Assembly: GCF_017377775.1 (NCBI RefSeq)
Contig: NZ_JAFVLN010000023.1
Coordinates: 51,594 to 115,593 of the forward strand
DNA from: Streptomyces sp. VRA16 Mangrove soil
GTDB lineage: Bacteria; Actinomycetota; Actinomycetes; Streptomycetales; Streptomycetaceae
Direction of reading: 5' to 3'
DNA length: 64,000 bases
Every line of letters starts with the position of its first letter. Position 1 is the first letter of the stretch. The notes below the pieces were generated by a model. That model did not search any database. It was not told the origin of the DNA and saw only the letters and a list, made by a program, of their open reading frames with translations. Below are positions 15,918 to 24,111 of the stretch, piece after piece. The position numbers and the translations under genes are program-made.

Positions 15918-16583
15918 TCATGTCGCGCGCGGCGCACCGTACCAGCGCCACTTGTCGACCCGTTCCCTGCCCGGCAGTTCACCGCGGCCCGTGACCCACA
16001 GCAGCGTCGGCCACGGCGCCGCCTCCTCGGGCGCGTCGGGGAAGAGGCGGTGCAGGACGCGGGCACACAGCGCGGCGGGCGGCTCGAAGGGGACGCCGAG
16101 GCCGAGCGCCATGTCGTGGGCGTGCAGCAGGGTCTCGACGACCCCCATCGCGGCGAAGCCCTCGGGGTCGGAGACACCGAAGATGTGGAAGGCGCGGGTG
16201 TTCGGCGGGGTGGCCCGGACGACGGCGACGAGCAGTCCGCCGCACGCCTCGACGGCCTGCATCAGGCCGCCCACGCCGCGTTCGACGTCGGCCGTGACGG
16301 TGTTGGCCGGGCCCTGCGGGCGGCGCCGGCTGAACCCGAACGGCTCCTCCTCGTCCAGCGAGGGGGCGAGCGACCCGATCCGCGCCGCGTACGCGAACAG
16401 GTCGTCGGCGAGATGCTCGCCGGTCTCCCAGCACGTCCACTCCAGGGACCCGGCGGGCACGTGCCAGTCGGCCCCGGACGCGGGCCGCAGGGCGGCGACG
16501 GTGATCTGGACCGCTTCGGCGACGTCGTCGGCGGTGACCGGCCCCGGCCCTTCGGGCGATGGTGTGTTCGACGGTTCTGACAT
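15918..16583 (-). CDS. maleylpyruvate isomerase/DinB-type mycothiol-dependent family protein
   Basis: 221 residues. The DinB-like helical fold is suggested by WTCWETGEHLADDLFAYAARIG near residues 50-70 and a later LLHAHDMALGLGVPF near 152. Together these supply the three-histidine/acid metal site pattern of mycothiol-dependent enzymes, although the third ligand is not certain. Actinobacterial members are mycothiol transferases or isomerases. It lies upstream of the TTG-start SDR on the same strand. Confidence 0.65.
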   Translation of the reverse strand: MSEPSNTPSPEGPGPVTADDVAEAVQITVAALRPASGADWHVPAGSLEWTCWETGEHLADDLFAYAARIGSLAPSLDEEEPFGFSRRRPQGPANTVTADVERGVGGLMQAVEACGGLLVAVVRATPPNTRAFHIFGVSDPEGFAAMGVVETLLHAHDMALGLGVPFEPPAALCARVLHRLFPDAPEEAAPWPTLLWVTGRGELPGRERVDKWRWYGAPRAT

Positions 16584-16644
16584 GGGGCGACCGTAGCAGC
16601 GAGCGCTGCGGCCGCCCCGCGGATGTCCGGGTGCGGGACCCGCG

Positions 16645-16755
16645 TCAGCCCTTGCCCTGCCCGGCCTTCTTGGCGATCCGGCGCCGCTGACGCGGTGTCA
16701 GACCCTTGCGGCCCGTCTGCTTCAGGTAGTTGTCCTTGCGCGTGGAGTTCTTCAT
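16645..16755 (-). CDS. very small basic protein, 36 residues
   Basis: The ATG at 16755 follows ACGGAGGCAGTTG, an excellent ribosome binding site. The product starts MKNSTRKDNYLKQTGRKG and ends TPRQRRRIAKKAGQGKG. It is strongly positively charged (15 Lys/Arg) with no acidic patch apart from a single Asp. The composition resembles ribosome- or RNA-associated small proteins. Function is unknown. It is divergent from the SnoaL-like gene. Confidence 0.65.
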   Translation of the reverse strand: MKNSTRKDNYLKQTGRKGLTPRQRRRIAKKAGQGKG

Positions 16756-16901
16756 CAACTGCCTCCGTGGTACGCCGAGTTGAGGAGCACGTCGAGGAAC
16801 GCCGGAGACGCCGGTCGGCTCCGGTGGGCGCATGGTACTGACGTACAGCCGGGTGGCGCACGACTCTTGGCTGTGCGCATCGGGGGCTCGACACTGACTC
16901 G

Positions 16902-17378
16902 ATGACGCAGCGTGTGGAACTCGCGACCGTCCTCGACCGGCTCGCCGTGGACGAGCTGGTGACCGACTACGCCGTGGCCGTGGACGACGGGGACTGGGCG
17001 GCGTACCGCGCCCTGTTCGCGCCGGACGGTCGCGCCGACTACCGGGCGGCGGGCGGTGTGGAGGGCGGCGCCGAGGAGATCGCCCAGTGGCTGACCCGGA
17101 CCATGGAGCTGTTCCCGATGCGCCAGCATCTGATCGTGAACCGGCGGCTGCGGTTCGGGAGTCTCGACCGGGACGTCGGCGACACGGCGCGGGTCCAGGC
17201 CGACTACATCAACCCGATGCGGTTCTCGGGCGGGGACGAGGGTGGGGCACCGGACTTCGTCTGCGGCGGCCGGTACGCGTTCGGGCTCGTCCGTACGCCC
17301 ATGGGCTGGCGGATGCACCGGGTGACCGTCCACGAGAAGTGGCGGCGCGCGCCGCGGCGCTCCACCACCGGGGGGTGA
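16902..17378 (+). CDS. SnoaL-like/NTF2-fold protein
   Basis: 158 residues. The start LDRLAVDELVTDYAVAVDDGDWAAYRALFAPDGRADYR is the typical first helix and strand of the SnoaL_4 branch of the NTF2-like superfamily. RQHLIVNRRLRF near 73 and the final WRMHRVTVHEKW strand complete the cone-shaped fold. Such proteins are small dehydratases, isomerases or binding proteins. No pathway context is visible, so no activity is proposed. Confidence 0.75.
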   Translation: MTQRVELATVLDRLAVDELVTDYAVAVDDGDWAAYRALFAPDGRADYRAAGGVEGGAEEIAQWLTRTMELFPMRQHLIVNRRLRFGSLDRDVGDTARVQADYINPMRFSGGDEGGAPDFVCGGRYAFGLVRTPMGWRMHRVTVHEKWRRAPRRSTTGG

Positions 17379-17493
17379 CCACTGCGCCATCTCGCGCAGT
17401 GCCCTCTGTCGTTGATCCTCCCCTGCGCGCACACTGAGGAGACGGGCTCGTGACAGCTGTCGCGGGTGTCGTACGAGGTGGGAGGCACGGCGC

Positions 17494-19074
17494 ATGACGG
17501 GATGGCGGCAGTGGCTCGACGCGTCGGCCCGGTGGCACGGCGCCGCGGCGCTCGGCACGGGCGCCCTGCCCGCCCTGGCGTTCCCCGCGCCGTCGCTGTG
17601 GTGGTTCGCGTACGTGGCCCTCGTCCCCTGGATGCTGCTGGCGCGCTCGGCGCCGACGCCGCGCCGCGCGGCCCTGGTCGGCTGGCTGGGCGGTCTCGGT
17701 TTCATGCTGGCGGTGCACCACTGGCTGCTGCCGAGCCTGCATGTGTTCACGGTCGTCCTCGCCGCGCTGCTCGGCGCGTTGTGGGCGCCGTGGGGGTGGC
17801 TGCTGCACCGGCTGCTGCACACCGGGCCCTCGCCGCGGCAGGCGGCGGCCGCCCTGGTCGCGGTGCCCTCGGCGTGGCTGATGGTCGAACTGGTCAGGTC
17901 CTGGCAGGGCCTGGGCGGCCCGTGGGGGCTGCTCGGGTCGAGCCAGTGGCAGGTGACGCCCGCGCTGCGGCTCGCCTCGGTGGGCGGGGTGTGGCTGCTG
18001 AGTCTGCTCGTGGTGGCCGTGAACACGGCGGTCACGCTGCTCGTGGTCGCGCGCGGCGCCCGTACTCCGGCGGTGGCCGGGCTCGTCACGACCGCCGTGG
18101 TCACCACCGTCGCGTGGGCCTGGGCGCCACGCCCGCAGACCGACGGCACGGCGCGTGTCGCCGTCGTCCAGCCCGGTGTGATCGACGGCGCCGACAGCGC
18201 CGCGCGCCGCTTCGACCGCGAGGAGGCGCTGACCCGACGGCTGGCGGGCCGGGACGTCGACCTGGTGGTCTGGGGCGAGAGCAGTGTTGGCTTCGACCTG
18301 GCCCAGCGTCCCGACCTGGCACGCCGTCTGGCGACGCTCTCCCGGACGGTCGGCGCGGACATCCTGGTCAACGTGGACGCGCGCCGACCGGCCTCCGACG
18401 GCGGCGCGGCGGGCCGGGGGATCTACAAGAGTTCGGTCCTGATCGGCCCCGACGGGCCGACCGGGGCGCGCTACGACAAGATGCGCCTGGTCCCGTTCGG
18501 CGAGTACGTGCCCGCGCGTTCGCTGCTCGGCTGGGCCACGTCGGTCGGCAAGGCGGCGGGCGAGGACCGCAAGCGCGGCACGCACCAGGTCGTCATGGAC
18601 GTGCGGGACCAAGGAGGCGGCGAGCTGCGCGTCGGCCCCCTGGTCTGCTTCGAGTCGGCGTTCCCCGACATGACCCGCCATCTGACCGAGGACGGCGCCC
18701 AGCTGCTGCTCGCCCAGTCGTCGACCTCGACGTTCCAGCACAGCTGGGCCCCCGAGCAGCACGCCTCCCTGGCCGCCCTCCGGGCCGCCGAGACCGGCCG
18801 CCCGATGGTGCACGCGACCCTGACGGGCGTCTCCGCGGTCTACGCCCCCGACGGCTCCCGGATGGGGCCGTGGCTCGGCACGTCCGCCGACACGGCCCAC
18901 GTCTACACGGCCCCGACCGCCCACGGCACCACGCTCTACGTCCGCTTCGGCGACTGGCCGGTGCACGCGGCGATCGGCATCCTGCTGGTCCTGGCGGCGG
19001 CGGAGGCGGCCCGTCGGCGCCTCGGCCACTCCGCCACCGAGCCGGCACCCCACGGCGGGGCGAGCGCCCCATAG
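17494..19074 (+). CDS. lnt: apolipoprotein N-acyltransferase
   Basis: 526 residues. The ATG at 17494 follows GTGGGAGGCAC. The enzyme transfers a third acyl chain to the N-terminal cysteine of lipoproteins at the membrane. About six hydrophobic segments occupy residues 15-215. The extracytoplasmic nitrilase domain follows, with the catalytic Glu in VVWGESSVG near 265, Lys in YDKMRLVPFGEY near 328, and Cys in LVCFESAFPD near 386. A last membrane segment lies near 490. All three catalytic residues are present. Streptomyces usually carry two Lnt paralogues. Confidence 0.9.
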   Translation: MTGWRQWLDASARWHGAAALGTGALPALAFPAPSLWWFAYVALVPWMLLARSAPTPRRAALVGWLGGLGFMLAVHHWLLPSLHVFTVVLAALLGALWAPWGWLLHRLLHTGPSPRQAAAALVAVPSAWLMVELVRSWQGLGGPWGLLGSSQWQVTPALRLASVGGVWLLSLLVVAVNTAVTLLVVARGARTPAVAGLVTTAVVTTVAWAWAPRPQTDGTARVAVVQPGVIDGADSAARRFDREEALTRRLAGRDVDLVVWGESSVGFDLAQRPDLARRLATLSRTVGADILVNVDARRPASDGGAAGRGIYKSSVLIGPDGPTGARYDKMRLVPFGEYVPARSLLGWATSVGKAAGEDRKRGTHQVVMDVRDQGGGELRVGPLVCFESAFPDMTRHLTEDGAQLLLAQSSTSTFQHSWAPEQHASLAALRAAETGRPMVHATLTGVSAVYAPDGSRMGPWLGTSADTAHVYTAPTAHGTTLYVRFGDWPVHAAIGILLVLAAAEAARRRLGHSATEPAPHGGASAP

Positions 19075-19101
19075 CCCCGATCGACGCCGGGGCGGCCCGG
19101 G

Positions 19102-20007
19102 TCAGACCCCGCGCCGCAGCACCTCACGCACGACCTCTTCGCACAGCTCGTGCGTGGCGAGCGCGTCCCGCGCGCTGAGCACCTTCCCCGCCCGCACCGC
19201 GTCGAGGAACGCCAGCACCACCTGCTCGATCCCCCGCTGCCGGGCGACCGGCACCCAGTCCCCGCGCCGCCGCACCGACGGCTGCCCCTTGTGATCGACG
19301 ACATCGGCGAGGTTGAGCACCTGCCGCTTGGTGTCCTGCCCGGACACCTCCAGGATCTCCTCGGTCGACCCGCTGAGCCGGTTCATCACGCCGAGCGCGG
19401 TGAACCCGTCCCCGGCGAGCTGGAGCACCACGTGGTGGAGCAGCCCGCCCTCGCCGCGCGCCCGCACGGTGACGTCGTCCACGACGCCCGGCACGAGGAA
19501 CCGCAGCGTGTCGACGACGTGGATGAAGTCGTCGAGGATCATCGTGCGCGGCTCCTCGGGGAGCCCGACCCGGTTCTTCTGCATCAGGATCAGCTCGCGC
19601 GGATGCTCGACGCACTGCGCGTACCCGGGCGCGTACCGCCGGTTGAAGCCGACGGCCAGGCTCACCCCGCGCTCCTCGGCGAGCTCCACGAGCCGCACGG
19701 AGTCGGCGAGTTCGTACGCGAGCGGCTTGTCGACGTACGTCGCGACCCCGGCTTCGAGGAGCCGCCCCACGATCTCGGGGTGCACGGCGGTCGGCGCGTG
19801 CACGAACGCGGCGTCGAGCCCCTGCGCGAGCAGCCCGTCCAGGTCCGTGTGGCGCTGCGCGTCCGGGATCCGGTACTGGTCCGCGACCCGGGCGAGCGTC
19901 GCCGGCGTGCGCGTCTGCAGATGCAGGTCGACGCCGGGCTGTGCCGCGAGCACGGGCAGATAGGCCTTCTGGGCGATGTCGCCGAGTCCGATGCAGCCGA
20001 CCTTCAC
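19102..20007 (-). CDS. Gfo/Idh/MocA family oxidoreductase
   Basis: 301 residues from the GTG at 20007 (GGAGTACGGGAAC upstream). The N-terminus KVGCIGLGDIAQKAYLPVL carries the dinucleotide-binding GxGxxA. TYVDKPLAYEL near 93 is the family KP motif (usually EKP, here DKP). IHVVDTLRFLVPG supplies the usual histidine-aspartate catalytic region. It is shorter than the enzyme at 4124 and not closely similar to it. It is convergent with lnt and has no operon partner visible. Confidence 0.8.
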   Translation of the reverse strand: MKVGCIGLGDIAQKAYLPVLAAQPGVDLHLQTRTPATLARVADQYRIPDAQRHTDLDGLLAQGLDAAFVHAPTAVHPEIVGRLLEAGVATYVDKPLAYELADSVRLVELAEERGVSLAVGFNRRYAPGYAQCVEHPRELILMQKNRVGLPEEPRTMILDDFIHVVDTLRFLVPGVVDDVTVRARGEGGLLHHVVLQLAGDGFTALGVMNRLSGSTEEILEVSGQDTKRQVLNLADVVDHKGQPSVRRRGDWVPVARQRGIEQVVLAFLDAVRAGKVLSARDALATHELCEEVVREVLRRGV

Positions 20008-20099
20008 GTTCCCGTACTCCTCTGTCGCGGTCCCCGTTGCGTGCGTCCGGGCAGCATACGGCGGATGCGGGGCCCGGCGCGGACCGGTGCGGGGCGGCG

Positions 20100-21326
20100 C
20101 TACACCCGCTCGCCCGGCCGTACGTACGCCTCCCGCTGCGGCGGCCGCCAGTCCGCGACGCCGTCCATGCCGCGCAGCAGGAAGGTGGGCCCGAGCAGGC
20201 CGACGGCGCGGATCGCGGTGTTGCGCAGGGCGATCGCCGGGCGGTTCCTGAGCAGGTTCAGCCGGCTGACGGTCATGGCCTTGCGGGCGATCGCGGTGGT
20301 GCGCGGCTGTCGTACACGCGTGTAGCCGGCCAGGTCCACGGGGGCGTCGGCCGGGGCGTGGTGCGCGAGCACGACCGCGTCCTCGACGGCCTGGTTGCCG
20401 CCCTGCCCGAGCATCGGCGCCATGGCGTGCGCGGCGTCGCCGACGAGCGCGACCCGGCCGTGGTGGAAGGCGGGCAGCGGGGTGGCGATGTGGTGGACGT
20501 CGTGACGCAGGATCCGCGCGGGCTCCGCCGCGTCGAGGATCGCCGGGATCGGGTGGTGCCAGTCGCCGAACCGGTGCAGGAGCTCGGCCTTCTCGTCGCC
20601 TCCGGGCGCCCGCGCGCCTTCCGGGGCGAGCGCGGCGGCATACGCGTAGAGGGTGCCGTCGGCGAAGGGGTGCGTGCCCCACAGCTGCCCGGGGCCCCAG
20701 CTCTCGTGCTGCGCGAAGGGGCGCTCCAGCGGCGGTACGAGGAGGCGCCAGGTGGTGAATCCGGCGTACACGGCGCCGGGGTGGCCGGGGAACAGCGCGC
20801 GGCGCACCGCCGAGTGGATCCCGTCGGCGGCGACGACCAGCTCGGCCTCGAACGCGTCGTCGCCGGTCGTGACGCGAGCGGGGCGGTCCTGGTCCGCCGG
20901 GTCGCCGGCGTCGGCGAGGCGGGCGTCGGACCCGGTGCGCACGACTCCGGCGGGCAGCCGGGCCGCCAGCAGGTCGATGAGGGTCGCGCGGTGCAGCAGG
21001 ACGAGCGAGTCGCCGAACCGCTCGGCGGCGAGCTTCGGGTCGGCCCGCGACAGCCAGCGCCCGCGCGGGGTGAGCAGCCCGCCGTCGCCCTCCCAGGCGG
21101 CCAGCGAGCGGATGTCGTCGCCGAGCCCGACCACATCGAGGGCGCGCTGCGCGTTCGGCGCGAGGGAGATCCCCGCCCCGACCGGCTTCAGCTCGCCCGC
21201 CTGCTCCAGGACGGTGACCCGCCAGCCGCGCAGATGGAGCGCGAGCGCGGCGGTGAGCCCACCGATGCCGCCACCGATCACGACGGCGCGGGCCTGCTGC
21301 GCGGGCCCGGTCGATGCCGATGTCAT
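20100..21326 (-). CDS. FAD-dependent monooxygenase
   Basis: 408 residues; the ATG at 21326 follows AAGGAGGCGTC. The FAD-binding GxGxxG is VVIGGGIGGLTAALAL near residue 15. The DG motif VVAADGIHSAVRRAL is near 165, and the GD motif ALVGDAAHAMAPMLGQGGNQ near 290. These make it a class A flavoprotein hydroxylase of the salicylate/6-hydroxynicotinate type. Two TetR operators in its promoter and the divergent TetR gene indicate substrate-inducible repression. Confidence 0.85.
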   Translation of the reverse strand: MTSASTGPAQQARAVVIGGGIGGLTAALALHLRGWRVTVLEQAGELKPVGAGISLAPNAQRALDVVGLGDDIRSLAAWEGDGGLLTPRGRWLSRADPKLAAERFGDSLVLLHRATLIDLLAARLPAGVVRTGSDARLADAGDPADQDRPARVTTGDDAFEAELVVAADGIHSAVRRALFPGHPGAVYAGFTTWRLLVPPLERPFAQHESWGPGQLWGTHPFADGTLYAYAAALAPEGARAPGGDEKAELLHRFGDWHHPIPAILDAAEPARILRHDVHHIATPLPAFHHGRVALVGDAAHAMAPMLGQGGNQAVEDAVVLAHHAPADAPVDLAGYTRVRQPRTTAIARKAMTVSRLNLLRNRPAIALRNTAIRAVGLLGPTFLLRGMDGVADWRPPQREAYVRPGERV

Positions 21327-21358
21327 GACGCCTCCTTGCGTGCGGAACGGACCACTGC

Positions 21359-21374
21359 CACTACACCTGTAGTG
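21359..21374. promoter_or_regulatory. TetR operator, copy 1
   Basis: CACTACACCTGTAGTG: 7-bp perfect arms around a 2-bp centre, 33 bp upstream of the monooxygenase start. Confidence 0.75.
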
Positions 21375-21391
21375 GCCTCGCGAAGCGACCG

Positions 21392-21407
21392 TACTACAGC
21401 TGTAGTG
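21392..21407. promoter_or_regulatory. TetR operator, copy 2
   Basis: TACTACAGCTGTAGTG matches the first copy's CACTACA-NN-TGTAGTG pattern with one change. The centres of the two copies are 33 bp apart, about three helical turns, so repressor dimers would bind the same DNA face. It lies 21 bp upstream of the TetR start. Confidence 0.75.
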
Positions 21408-21427
21408 CCACGCGATAGGGTGCCCCC

Positions 21428-22051
21428 ATGAGCGACCCCTCCGGCTCCACCAACCCCTCCGCTTCCCCCGGGCTCTCCCGCGCCGACCGGATCGCCGACG
21501 CGGCCCTGGTGCTGCTCGCGGCACGCGGCATGCGCGGCCTCACCCACCGCGCGGTCGACGAGACGGCCCACCTCCCGCAGGGCTCCACCTCGAACCACGC
21601 CCGCACCCGGCTGGCCCTCCTGGAGGCCGCGGTGCGCCGGCTCGCGGTGCGCGAGGGGCAGGTACTGGCCGTGGACGAGCTGCCCGATCCGACGGGCGGG
21701 CTGCCGGGCCTGGTCGACGGCATGGCCCTCGCACTGCACCGCTACCTCACGCTCAACCCGCAACTGCTCGTCTGCCGTTACGAATTGGCCCTGGAGGCGA
21801 CGCGCAGGCCGGAGCTGCGCACCTTCTTCGACGAGACGGGCAGGCAGTTCCGCGAGCCGCTGACCGCGCTGCTGCGCGCGGCGGGCTCACGCGATCCGCA
21901 CCGGCACACGCTGTCCCTGGTCGCCTGGACGGAGGGAATCATGTTCTCGTGCGTCGCCGGTTCCTTCCACACAGCGCTGCCGAGCCTCGCGGAACTGCGC
22001 CAGGGCTACCGGGAGTTGCTGAACGGCCTGCTCGGGGGCACCCCGTCCTGA
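21428..22051 (+). CDS. TetR family transcriptional regulator
   Basis: 207 residues. The N-terminal HTH is RIADAALVLLAARGMRGLTHRAVDETAHLPQGSTSNH at about 21-57, followed by a helical ligand domain with TetR-C-like WTEGIMFSCVAG near 177. It is divergent from the FAD monooxygenase, with two matching 16-bp operators between the genes. It therefore most likely represses both its own gene and the monooxygenase. Confidence 0.85.
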   Translation: MSDPSGSTNPSASPGLSRADRIADAALVLLAARGMRGLTHRAVDETAHLPQGSTSNHARTRLALLEAAVRRLAVREGQVLAVDELPDPTGGLPGLVDGMALALHRYLTLNPQLLVCRYELALEATRRPELRTFFDETGRQFREPLTALLRAAGSRDPHRHTLSLVAWTEGIMFSCVAGSFHTALPSLAELRQGYRELLNGLLGGTPS

Positions 22052-22055
22052 GTCC

Positions 22056-22088
22056 TGCCCCGGCCCCGGCCGTCACCCGTGCGGGGCA
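22056..22088 (+). terminator. possible hairpin after the TetR gene
   Basis: TGCCCCG at 22056-22062 pairs with CGGGGCA at 22082-22088, with a 19-base loop, 4 bp after the TetR stop codon. The loop is long, so this is a weak call. Confidence 0.4.
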
Positions 22089-22140
22089 ACCTCGCCGATT
22101 ACGGTTCCCTGCCGCAGCACGGTCCACCAGAGTTGCCCGG

Positions 22141-22599
22141 GTGCTCAGAACCCCCAGCTCAGCCGCGCTTCTGCTGACCGTGGCGGCCGCCGCCACCGCC
22201 TCCGGATGCGTGAACGTCCACAGCCCGTCCCCTCCGGTCGCGCCCTCGCCGTCCGCGACCGCTCCGGCGCCACGCCCGGAGGGCCACTCCGACGACCGGC
22301 CGCTCGTCCAGGGCCCGGCGCGCGAGGCCCTGGAGCGATCCGGCCCGTCACCGCACCACTCCCCCGCCGCACGGTCCACGCCGACACCCCGCGCCCCGGC
22401 CCACGAGGCGGCTCGGCCCCCGCGCCCGGCGCCACGCCCCACCACGGCGCCCCGCACCGCAGCACCGAAGGCCGACCGCCCCGCCGCCCCCGCGGCACCG
22501 GCGCCGCAGCCCGATGTCTGCGCCCTCGGCCGCCGGTACGGCGGCTGGGACCCGGACAGTCCTCAGGCAGTCATCTGCGAAGGCACGTACGGGAGTTGA
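22141..22599 (+). CDS. putative proline-rich lipoprotein
   Basis: 152 residues from a GTG at 22141; the ribosome binding site is weak. The signal peptide RTPSSAALLLTVAAAATA ends in the lipobox-like ASGC, so the mature protein would start at Cys 23 or so. A long Pro/Ala/Ser/Thr-rich wall-spanning segment follows. The C-terminal motif CALGRRYGGWDPDSP...ICEGTYG has two cysteines and resembles a short domain seen at the ends of several Streptomyces surface proteins. Function unknown. Confidence 0.6.
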   Translation: MLRTPSSAALLLTVAAAATASGCVNVHSPSPPVAPSPSATAPAPRPEGHSDDRPLVQGPAREALERSGPSPHHSPAARSTPTPRAPAHEAARPPRPAPRPTTAPRTAAPKADRPAAPAAPAPQPDVCALGRRYGGWDPDSPQAVICEGTYGS

Positions 22600-22614
22600 C
22601 CCCACCGGAGCCGT

Positions 22615-23205
22615 TCAGGAACCGCTGCGCGGCGGCCCGAGCGGCTCCCCGCCGGCCCGGCCGCCACCACCCCCGCCATCCCCGTCCTCCCCGTCCTCCT
22701 CGTCGTACCCCGCCGAGCCCGCGCCCGACAGACCCGCCACCTGCCGCTCGACGCGGACGAGCGCGGCCCGCACCCCGGCCGCGTACCCACGGCCACCGTC
22801 ACCGTCCCGGTCGCCGCCCAGCGCGGCGGCCGCCGTCCGGGCCCGGACCAGATGGCTGCGGGCGGCGCCCGGCCGGGCCAGCTTCACGTAGTCCTGCGCC
22901 AGGTTCAGGTGCAGCGACGGATACAGGGCCCGCAGCGCCGGGGAGGGTTCGTCGGCGCAGGAGTCCGCGGCGGACAACGCCCGCAGATCCCACGCCAGTT
23001 CGTCCGACGGGTCGGCGTGGGTGTCGGCCAGATAGTGCGCGAGCGTGCAGCGGTGCAGCGGGTCGCCGTCCTCCCCCACCTCGGCCCACAGGCCGAGCAG
23101 CCGGTCCCTGGCCTCCTCGCGGTCACCGGCGTGATGCAGCATGACGATCTGCCCGATCCGGGTCAGCAGAGCGTCGTCCGCCGCCTGCTCGCGCTGCTGT
23201 GCCAC
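22615..23205 (-). CDS. conserved helical (TPR-like) protein
   Basis: 196 residues from the GTG at 23205, chosen because GGAGG lies 5 bases upstream; a TTG four codons earlier overlaps that site. Helical hairpins resemble tetratricopeptide repeats: RIGQIVMLHHAGDREEARDRLLGLWAEV, then LHRCTLAHYLADTHADPSDELAWDLRAL, then LYPSLHLNLAQDYVKLARPGAARSHL. The C-terminal 45 residues are low-complexity, rich in Asp and Gly. It probably acts in protein-protein contact. It is convergent with the lipoprotein gene. Confidence 0.6.
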   Translation of the reverse strand: MAQQREQAADDALLTRIGQIVMLHHAGDREEARDRLLGLWAEVGEDGDPLHRCTLAHYLADTHADPSDELAWDLRALSAADSCADEPSPALRALYPSLHLNLAQDYVKLARPGAARSHLVRARTAAAALGGDRDGDGGRGYAAGVRAALVRVERQVAGLSGAGSAGYDEEDGEDGDGGGGGGRAGGEPLGPPRSGS

Positions 23206-23308
23206 TGCTGCCTCCAAGCTCGGAAACCGGCACCCCCGCCGGTCACGGCTTCCGACGCTAACCGCCCCGGGCCGCGATCCAGGGCAGGCGCGGCCCCGGC
23301 CCGTGGCG

Positions 23309-23992
23309 TCAGCCGAGATCCGGGATGCGCCAGTCGATCGGCTCGTGGCCCTGGGCCGCCACCGCCTCGTTGATCTGCGTGAACGGCTGCGAGCCGAAGA
23401 ACTTCTTCGCGGACAGCGGCGAGGGGTGGGCGCCCTTCACCACGATGTGCCGCTCCGTGTCGATGAGCGGGAGCTTCTTCTGCGCGTAGTTGCCCCAGAG
23501 CACGAAGACCGCCGGATCCGGGCGGTCGGCGACCGAGCGGATGACGGCGTCCGTGAACTTCTCCCAGCCCTTGCCCTTGTGCGAATTGGCCTCACCGGCC
23601 CGGACCGTCAGCACCGCGTTGAGCAGCAGCACGCCCTGCTGGGCCCACGGCATCAGATAGCCGTTGTCCGGGATCGGGGTGCCCAGCTCGGCCTGCATCT
23701 CCTTGTAGATGTTGCGCAGCGAGGGCGGCGTCCTCACCCCGGGCCGCACCGAGAAGCACAGCCCGTGCCCCTGGCCCTCGCCGTGGTAGGGGTCCTGGCC
23801 GAGGACGAGCACCTTGACCCGGTCGTAGGGCGTCGCGTCGAGCGCGGCGAAGACCTCGTCCCGCGGCGGGTAGACGGGACCCTTGGCGCGCTCCTCCTCG
23901 ACGAACTCGGTGAGCTCCTTGAAGTAGGGCTTCTGGAGTTCCTCGCCGAGGACGCCGCGCCAGGACTCGGGCAGCATCGCGGTGTCGGTCAC
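23309..23992 (-). CDS. ung: uracil-DNA glycosylase, family 1
   Basis: 227 residues from the GTG at 23992, with GGAGGTTGTTGAC upstream. It removes uracil from DNA at the start of base-excision repair. The catalytic-water loop is VLVLGQDPYHGEGQGHGLCFSV near residues 58-80 (Asp in GQDPYHG). The uracil-binding Asn is in LLNAVLTVR near 122. The DNA-intercalation loop HPSPLSA is near 185. Every family 1 motif is intact. It sits between a TPR-like gene and a peptide-binding lipoprotein gene with no operon link. Confidence 0.95.
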   Translation of the reverse strand: MTDTAMLPESWRGVLGEELQKPYFKELTEFVEEERAKGPVYPPRDEVFAALDATPYDRVKVLVLGQDPYHGEGQGHGLCFSVRPGVRTPPSLRNIYKEMQAELGTPIPDNGYLMPWAQQGVLLLNAVLTVRAGEANSHKGKGWEKFTDAVIRSVADRPDPAVFVLWGNYAQKKLPLIDTERHIVVKGAHPSPLSAKKFFGSQPFTQINEAVAAQGHEPIDWRIPDLG

Positions 23993-24111
23993 GTCAACAA
24001 CCTCCGGGGTACGAGCACTTGCACGGCCGCGCGCGCAGACAGCGCACACGCGGCCGCATCGACACCCAAGAACCTACCGGCGGCCACTGACAATCCGGGC
24101 CCGAGCCCCCG

